Shown piece after piece: positions 61,063 to 64,000 of a stretch of DNA of 64,000 bases; the first letter of the stretch is position 1; each line of letters starts with the position of its first letter. Source of the DNA: Acidobacteriota bacterium (lineage in GTDB: Bacteria > Acidobacteriota > Holophagae > Acanthopleuribacterales > Acanthopleuribacteraceae). A model generated the notes under the pieces. It made no database searches and was not told the origin of the DNA. It saw only the letters and a program-made list of their open reading frames with translations. Both the position numbers and the translations under genes were made by a program. The DNA is taken from positions 1 to 64,000 of the forward strand of contig JASJCB010000026.1 in assembly GCA_030066195.1 (NCBI GenBank), given 5' to 3'.

Positions 61063-64000
61063 ATGTTACGCACCGGCTTCTTGTTCTTTTTTCTGTGCTC
61101 GCTTCCACTTCAGGCCCAATATCTGCGCCTGTACTATCCCGATATCGAGCAGGGCAGCGCCACCCTGGTGGTTGCTCCCACCGGCAATGCCATGCTGATT
61201 GACGGAGGAAGCGGTATCAAAGATAGCGACGAACCTATCGAGTTTTTTATCAACGACCTGATCGATGCGGGCATCGTCACCAGTCTGGATTACATTGTGG
61301 CGACCCATTACGATGAAGACCACATCGGCCGTTTGGAAAATGTCTATCAATACGTGCCCATTTCTCCCGGACTGATCACCTACGATCGCGGCGATGTGGG
61401 CGGCACCCCCTCCACCTTTGCCTTTTCCGACTACCTGTTTCAGGCCGATCAATATAACCGCACGACCATAACCCCCACCACAACCATCAACCTGGGCGGC
61501 GGCGTCACCGTTCGTTGCGTGGTGGTCAACGGACAGCTTCCCGACGGGAGCTCGGTTGACCTGACCGGAGCGCCCCAATTCGAAAATGCGGCTTCGGCTG
61601 CCTTCGTGGTGTCCTACGGCGATTTTCAAACCTGGATCGGCGGTGACCTGGTGGGCAATACCGATTTCGGCCACCCCCCCGTGGAACAGGCAGCCGCGCC
61701 TTTTGCCGGCGATATGGACATCTATACGGTCAACCACCACGGTTCTTCCATCACCTCCTCGTCCCAGGGTTTCCTGGATATCATCAAGGCTGAAATCGCC
61801 ATCAACCAGAATTCGGTGACTAATAATTTCGGTCATCCCACCGTCTTCGTCGTCAACCGAATCCTGGCCACCGCGGATACCTTCAGCAACTTCCCCCTGT
61901 TCCTGCAAAGTAACCCCGGCAAACCCGGTGATTCCCGCTCCGATGACAGCCTGGCCGACGGCATTGCCGACCCAGATGATGTCACCACCATCGGCGGCGA
62001 ACCCGGCACTATTACGGTCCTTTCCGACGGCGGCTCCTACCGGGTTTACGGCGGAGACATCGAACCCATCACCCGCCTCGCCGACAGCGGGGTGCACACC
62101 CTGGCCGATTTCCCCCCGGCCATTCTCGAAATCTCCTACAGCCCCCTGGTGCCCACGTTCTCCCAAACCACCACGGTCGAGGCCGACATCCGCGACGAGG
62201 ACGCCCTGTTGAGTCCGGTGATCACCTACCGGGTCAACGGCGTTGCCCAAACACCGATCGCCATGACCCAAATCCCCGCGACCAACCGTTATCAAGGCGT
62301 CCTGCCTGCAAGAGCGGACGGTGAGAAGGTGGTCTTTCGGGTGGAAGTTACCGACAGTGCCGGCCAGACGACGCCTTCGCAAGCAGACGGCTATTTCTCC
62401 GGAACCACGCCCATCGCCACGCTTCGCGACCAGGACGCTCAGGGCATCCTGCTGACTCGCGGCCTTTCGGCCAGGGTCCAGGGAACCATTACGGTGGAAC
62501 CCGGCATCTTCAATCAAAGTGTTTCTCAACTCTATGTGCAGGATGCAAGCGGCGGCCTCAACATCTTCGACAATGAAATCCTTTCCGATATCGAACGAGG
62601 CGACACCGTGATCTTTACCGGCGTCGTGGACCAGTTCGGCGGCGTTGCCGAATTGGTGACCGCCGGGGATAACGGCGAATACGGCCATGTACGCCTGGGG
62701 CCCGGGACCGCGCCCACCCCGACGGTCGTCACCCTCTCCCAATTGGACGAGAGCACCGAGGGCCTGCTGGTTCGGATCAACAATGTCACCTTGACGGGCG
62801 GCGACACCCTGCCGGAATCCGGGAACGCCACGCTCAGCATTACCGACGGCGTCACCACTCGTTCCCTGCGGATTGACGGCGATACCGATATCCCGGGCGC
62901 CAATACGCCCCTGAGCAGCTTCGATATCATCGGGATCGTGACCCAGTTCGATACCACGGTTCCGCTGACCTTCGGTTACCAGGTCACCCCCAGGGAGCGG
63001 GCCGATTTCATCTCCGACGAGGTCAACATTCCGGCGGTCCTCATCAGCGAATTGCATACCGACCCGGACCCGTCCGAGGGCGACGCCAACGGTGACGGCA
63101 ATATCAGCAGCACCCAGGACGAATTCGTGGAAATAGTAAACCCCGGCTTCGAGCCCGTGGATATTTCCGGCTGGACTATATCCGATGCGGTCGGCACCCG
63201 CTTCACCTTCCCCGCCGATACGATTCTGCCCCCGCGTGAAGCAGCAGTCGTCTTTTCGGGAGGAACCCCCACCGGCGATTTCGGTAACGCCGGCGCCAAC
63301 GGCCTGGTGTTCACGGCCGGTTCCCTGGGCCTGAACAACAGCGGCGACACCGTGACGCTGGCCGACGCGGGCGGCGTGACCGTTCAAGCGGTAAGCTACG
63401 GCAGTGAGGGCGGCGATAACCAATCGCTGACGCGCGACCCGGATTGGACCAATACGCCCCTGGTCAAGCACACCACAACGACGGCGGGTTTGCGTTATTC
63501 GCCCGGGACTCGCGTGGACGGCAGCCCTTACACCTTACAGCCCGGTTCCCTGCTCTTGAGCGAGGTCATGTATGATCCCAACGGTTCCGACGGCTCGAAA
63601 GAATGGATCGAGTTGATCAATGTCTCCGATACGACGATCGACCTGTCGGACCTGAGCATCGGCTCCGGCGGCACGGACTACACCAGTTCGGTCATCCAAC
63701 TTTCCGGCACGGTGGGACCCGGACAAACCTTCGTCATAGGCGGTCCTGACAGCGACGGCGACAATGCGAACCCGGTGTTCGATCTGGTTCTCAACTTCTC
63801 GCCGGACTTGCAGAACAGCGGCACCACGGCCGACGGCGTTGCCCTGTTCAACGTGCGCGCCGGTCAAATCACACCGGCGACCGTACCTATCGATGCGGTG
63901 GTCTACGGAGGCACGAACAGCAATAACCTGATCGACGAGACGGGCAGCGCCAATGCGCCCGAGGTCGGCGATGCTTCCGGCGGGGCCACGATCGAGCGCG
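61063..64000 (+). CDS. Exported ComEC-like metallo-beta-lactamase with OB-fold and lamin-tail domains, 3' end beyond window
   Basis: I translated this frame by hand; it is open from ATG 61063 to the window edge, 979 residues. After a signal peptide (LCSLPLQAQ) comes a ComEC-type MBL domain: THYDEDHIGR with H82, D84, D86 and H87, then WIGGDL and NHHGS at 224-228. These are the zinc and substrate residues of this family. A beta-domain with DIRDEDALLSPVITYRVNGVAQ and a probable OB-fold (YVQDASGGLNIFDNEI) follow. Two lamin-tail domains start near 658 (LISELHTDPDP ... EFVEIVNPGFEPVDISGW) and 828 (LLSEVMYDPNG ... EWIELINVSD). A secreted nuclease or phosphodiesterase acting on extracellular DNA is inferred. 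A long antisense frame over this gene is a shadow. Confidence 0.85.
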   Translation, partial: MLRTGFLFFFLCSLPLQAQYLRLYYPDIEQGSATLVVAPTGNAMLIDGGSGIKDSDEPIEFFINDLIDAGIVTSLDYIVATHYDEDHIGRLENVYQYVPISPGLITYDRGDVGGTPSTFAFSDYLFQADQYNRTTITPTTTINLGGGVTVRCVVVNGQLPDGSSVDLTGAPQFENAASAAFVVSYGDFQTWIGGDLVGNTDFGHPPVEQAAAPFAGDMDIYTVNHHGSSITSSSQGFLDIIKAEIAINQNSVTNNFGHPTVFVVNRILATADTFSNFPLFLQSNPGKPGDSRSDDSLADGIADPDDVTTIGGEPGTITVLSDGGSYRVYGGDIEPITRLADSGVHTLADFPPAILEISYSPLVPTFSQTTTVEADIRDEDALLSPVITYRVNGVAQTPIAMTQIPATNRYQGVLPARADGEKVVFRVEVTDSAGQTTPSQADGYFSGTTPIATLRDQDAQGILLTRGLSARVQGTITVEPGIFNQSVSQLYVQDASGGLNIFDNEILSDIERGDTVIFTGVVDQFGGVAELVTAGDNGEYGHVRLGPGTAPTPTVVTLSQLDESTEGLLVRINNVTLTGGDTLPESGNATLSITDGVTTRSLRIDGDTDIPGANTPLSSFDIIGIVTQFDTTVPLTFGYQVTPRERADFISDEVNIPAVLISELHTDPDPSEGDANGDGNISSTQDEFVEIVNPGFEPVDISGWTISDAVGTRFTFPADTILPPREAAVVFSGGTPTGDFGNAGANGLVFTAGSLGLNNSGDTVTLADAGGVTVQAVSYGSEGGDNQSLTRDPDWTNTPLVKHTTTTAGLRYSPGTRVDGSPYTLQPGSLLLSEVMYDPNGSDGSKEWIELINVSDTTIDLSDLSIGSGGTDYTSSVIQLSGTVGPGQTFVIGGPDSDGDNANPVFDLVLNFSPDLQNSGTTADGVALFNVRAGQITPATVPIDAVVYGGTNSNNLIDETGSANAPEVGDASGGATIER

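Noticed and set aside
61066-63471. 801-residue open frame on the minus strand
   Set aside because: It lies wholly antisense to the coherent exported MBL/lamin-tail frame, is Gly/Val/Asp-rich like a GC-phase shadow, and has no ribosome site.
1-64000. tRNA or rRNA genes
   Set aside because: No cloverleaf with a TTCGA-type loop and matching acceptor arms, and no rRNA-like conserved stretch, was found by eye; a tRNAscan run would settle it.

Overview
The window looks like chromosomal DNA of a Gram-negative, moderately GC-rich bacterium. The evidence is a Pal-type OmpA lipoprotein, lipobox lipoproteins, many Sec-exported proteins, class-A-lactamase-like and NamZ peptidoglycan enzymes, and a CotH/VTC/DUF4956 cluster. 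The mixture suggests Acidobacteriota (Holophagae-like), but there is no rRNA or other taxonomic marker, so this placement is a guess. No tRNA, rRNA or CRISPR array was found.

Region 1 (1-9.6 kb) is a visibly AT-richer, probably acquired defence island. Four genes run leftward: a TTG-start C5 cytosine DNA methyltransferase, a bacterial MORC-like GHKL ATPase with a zinc ribbon, an SF2 helicase, and a SIR2-like/AAA ATPase protein cut by the window edge. Divergent from the methyltransferase is a Mig-type T/G mismatch glycosylase, which would repair deaminated 5-methylcytosine. Transposase debris and short translationally coupled ORFs follow. Region 2 (9.7-15.3 kb) holds a membrane protein, a PQQ-propeller lipoprotein, an exported ConA-like protein and an exported glycosidase-like protein.

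Region 3 (15.3-24.9 kb) is a second set of P-loop NTPases interleaved with palindromic repeats. A KAP NTPase and a NACHT NTPase form a 4-bp-overlapping operon bracketed by two arrays of a REP/MITE-like element. The NACHT protein carries a striking alternating-alanine tract encoded by a GCGCCN hexamer run. After a serine hydrolase + NamZ muropeptide operon comes a third copy of the repeat and an ATPase fused to a PD-(D/E)XK nuclease domain.

Region 4 (25-35.7 kb) contains an M48 protease, an M20 amidohydrolase, purM, a DUF4846 protein, and a PHP-glycosyltransferase fusion overlapping an (alpha/alpha)6 glycoside hydrolase. Region 5 (36-51.8 kb) has a histidine kinase, two tandem paralogous exported proteins, an alpha/beta hydrolase, FadD, and an envelope operon (amidase, GerMN lipoprotein, signal peptidase I, DUF1992) next to Pal.

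Region 6 (52.7-64 kb) is a tightly overlapping operon of an anchored protein, CotH-kinase/beta-helix, VTC polyphosphate-polymerase-like protein, DUF4956 membrane protein and an exported metallophosphoesterase. Then come a hotdog thioesterase, an 82-bp tandem repeat, and a large exported ComEC-like metallo-beta-lactamase/lamin-tail protein running off the right edge. The strongest candidates for undescribed biology are the SIR2-AAA/helicase/MORC/methylase/glycosylase island and the repeat-bracketed KAP-NACHT pair.
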